Source: Diadema setosum | Taxonomy: Eukaryota > Echinodermata > Echinoidea > Diadematoida > Diadematidae | Assembly (NCBI GenBank): GCA_033980235.1 | Contig: CM067075.1 | Span: 16,132,844 to 16,196,843, forward strand | Direction: 5' to 3' | DNA: 64,000 nt | Shown here: one piece after another, positions 45,203 to 64,000 of the stretch | Layout: each line of letters opens with the position of its first letter | How positions within the stretch are numbered: the first letter of the stretch is position 1 | Notes under the pieces: model-generated | Database searches by the model: none | What the model was told of the DNA's origin: nothing | Seen by the model: only the letters and a program-made list of their open reading frames with translations | Made by a program: the position numbers and the translations under genes

Positions 45203-46240
45203 AAGTGTTCGAAAGAGATCACTAATAAAGCTGTACACAATCTGTTTCGGGGATTCTCCAATATATCCGAGCCGGGCCAGCCTTTCCACTTCATGGTATT
45301 CCCACACTACAGCGTCTTTAAGACCTGCTTAGTGATTTGCTGTTTACAAACAGCATACAACATTGTTTTTTTTCTTCTCTCTCTCAATTTGGCAAATCGC
45401 TGATGATCCATTTTAAATATTATGTCTTTATTATACCACATTCCTGTACAATTGCATATGGCAGACTTGAAACATTACGGGTGGGCCATTCACGTCTTCA
45501 TTACACAGTGGCGTAAATGCTTTCACATCAGCTCACAGATTACGCTGTGGGTACATATGAACCGAAGTGTAGTGAAGCCATGTACATGCAAAGGTTCGCC
45601 AATTTCAGCTATTCCCATAAGAAAAGGAAAATGCTGACACTTTTCTTGTAATCCTATTCAGATGTGCAAGTCAGCTTTTTAACAACAAAAATAAAACAAA
45701 ACAAAGACAAACAAATAGAGGAATAAAAAAATCCTGCTTATTTTGTCTGGAACTTTTTTTGGGTGTTGCTGTTTCTCATCTTCTGGTGACATGTGTGGCG
45801 TTGCAGCTTTCTAAAAAGTGCAAAAAAGCTGAACAATTTATTGTTCTTTCAACTGTTTGCCCTAATTCTTTTTCTAACTTTATCCATATCGAAAAAGAGA
45901 TTAACATTAATACTTCATATAAATAACTTTGTGAGCTTGCGTTTAATGCATGTGACATATACGGCCTGCAAGACTTACAGGAATAAACAATTACTAAAGT
46001 TTAGCCTTCTCAGGACTACTCCTCTTAAAAATATGAAAAAAAAAAAGAAGCACTGAACATTTTAGTCAGGTCGTCATTAATACTGGCCATACACAACGTA
46101 ATCACTAAGACATACAGATATACAAACACACATTTAGGATGTGAACCATTCACAAATCTGCAGACTGCAAAACATGCTCTACACTCTAGCTAGACCATTG
46201 CAGTATATCAGATGATTTGTAAGCTTTCCCATTCAGATGA
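45203..46240. other. Unassigned sequence
   Basis: No gene or RNA supported. Confidence 0.4.
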
Positions 46241-46246
46241 TTTATT
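46241..46246 (-). promoter_or_regulatory. AATAAA, candidate TLK polyadenylation signal
   Basis: On the minus strand AATAAA lies about 540 bp beyond the TLK stop codon. Confidence 0.3.
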
Positions 46247-46271
46247 TCTACCATGCTTGGATGCCGCTTTG

Positions 46272-46320
46272 TGGGGTGGGGGGGGGGGGGGTGGGGGGTG
46301 GGGGGGAGTGGGGTCAGGGT
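46272..46320. repeat. G-rich tract (G-quadruplex potential)
   Basis: Four or more G-runs of 4-14 bases occur within 50 bp in the presumed TLK 3' UTR (C-rich on the mRNA strand). Confidence 0.8.
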
Positions 46321-46784
46321 GAGATGGAGCAGCAATTCTGCAAGGGCAAGCAGGAAGCAACTACTCAGTTATGGGGTCATGAATGAAGCAACTATTTCTT
46401 TTTCCATGACAAAACATGGCCCTCTTTCCACTGCATAAAGTTAGACCAGAAGCTGGGTTATGAGCCTGCATTTCATAAAGCAAAGTGGAGTATGGAATGC
46501 CATTTGTGAGTATAGTGGAGCATGTTTGGAGAGTGACAAGATTTTTTTTTTTTTTTGGCGGAATCATCATACAGCATTTTGGACTTAAGATACAGTCAAG
46601 TTTCCGGAGAAAGAATTCCCATTATGCTGATTTCTTTATACAATGAGCTGCAAAAATACACAGTGGATTTTTGTGACATCGCAGATCACATGGTGCTTCA
46701 CATTTTAAAGACACCCAAAACCCAGCATCGCATCTACTTTCACAGGCATAAAAAAAAGGGCCTTATGTGCTCCTCTCGCAGTGG

Positions 46785-63531
<16,747 letters not shown>

Positions 63532-64000
63532 CTGCAAATGAAATGGATGATCATACACATATACATGAGACCATGCAATTTGACAGAGCTAAAATTCAGA
63601 ACTCAATCAAAAACCCCAAGCACGTTTTATTTTGCATTGCACAAGTTGGTGATTTGCCTAACTAACATACTCCTGGTGATTTTATCTCTTCATACTGCCT
63701 TTTCAAAACACACACATCTTTGCACATTGCACAACATACTCTTTACATGATAATTATACACATTGCAGATAAAGATGAAGGTTTCTTTAGGAGCAACTCA
63801 AGATGTCTATCCATTACTTTGAAGTGAAATGCCACTCCATTTTGTGGTTGACTTTAATTAAAACAATGCTAGCAAAAGCGTCATGATAATAGAAAGGATA
63901 TCTATGTAGCTTAAAACAAGGTTATAGTTTCACAGATTCATGTGTTTTCAAAAAATTGGCCATGATCATGTAGAAACTGTACGAGCTGAAATTTTCGCAT
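63532..64000. other. TLK intron continuing out of the window
   Basis: AT-rich; no further exon is recognised before the window end. Confidence 0.5.

Overview
The window looks like nuclear DNA of a marine invertebrate, most likely a deuterostome (echinoderm, hemichordate or cephalochordate grade); this is inferred, not proven. Support comes from AT-rich sequence, GT-AG introns of about 0.4-2 kb, dense trinucleotide and dinucleotide microsatellites, long poly-G/poly-C runs, many foldback or MITE-like elements, and a Tousled-like kinase and cytochrome b561 proteins that read as animal types.

Layout. 1-1170: nothing recognised. 1174-3565: a 14-bp minisatellite, about seven ~146-bp repeats, then a second small cluster of the 14-bp unit. 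4064-8833: a Ty3/gypsy LTR retrotransposon on the minus strand. It has a 4-bp target-site duplication, a deletion that removed part of the 5' LTR plus gag and protease, several frame breaks in pol, and a nested solo LTR of its own family. 9010-10490: a broken arylamine N-acetyltransferase-like gene on the plus strand, with a probable noncoding first exon. 11269-11776: the 3' tail of a LINE. 15114-18798: cytochrome b561 gene 1 (4 exons, 247 aa). 20520-21395: four related bulged-C hairpin repeats in AT-rich sequence downstream of it. 21678-26310: a SINE, several foldback elements and a ~166-bp tandem repeat. 30798-34784: cytochrome b561 gene 2 (4 exons, 308 aa). It has the same intron phases (1, 0, 2) as gene 1, and a 1.4-kb terminal-inverted-repeat element sits in its third intron. 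35-46 kb: mostly repeats and unassigned sequence. 46785-63531: the C-terminal 644 residues of a Tousled-like kinase on the minus strand, in 16 exons; its 5' end lies beyond the window.

The two b561 genes are a local duplicate pair of ascorbate-linked transmembrane electron carriers. TLK is a chromatin-assembly kinase with no visible functional tie to them. The most unusual observations are the four bulged-C hairpins beyond b561 gene 1, the self-nested and internally deleted retroelement, a 27-bp near-perfect palindrome flanked by 8-bp direct repeats, a set of repeats bounded by TTAA, and oppositely oriented repeat copies that bracket TLK exons.
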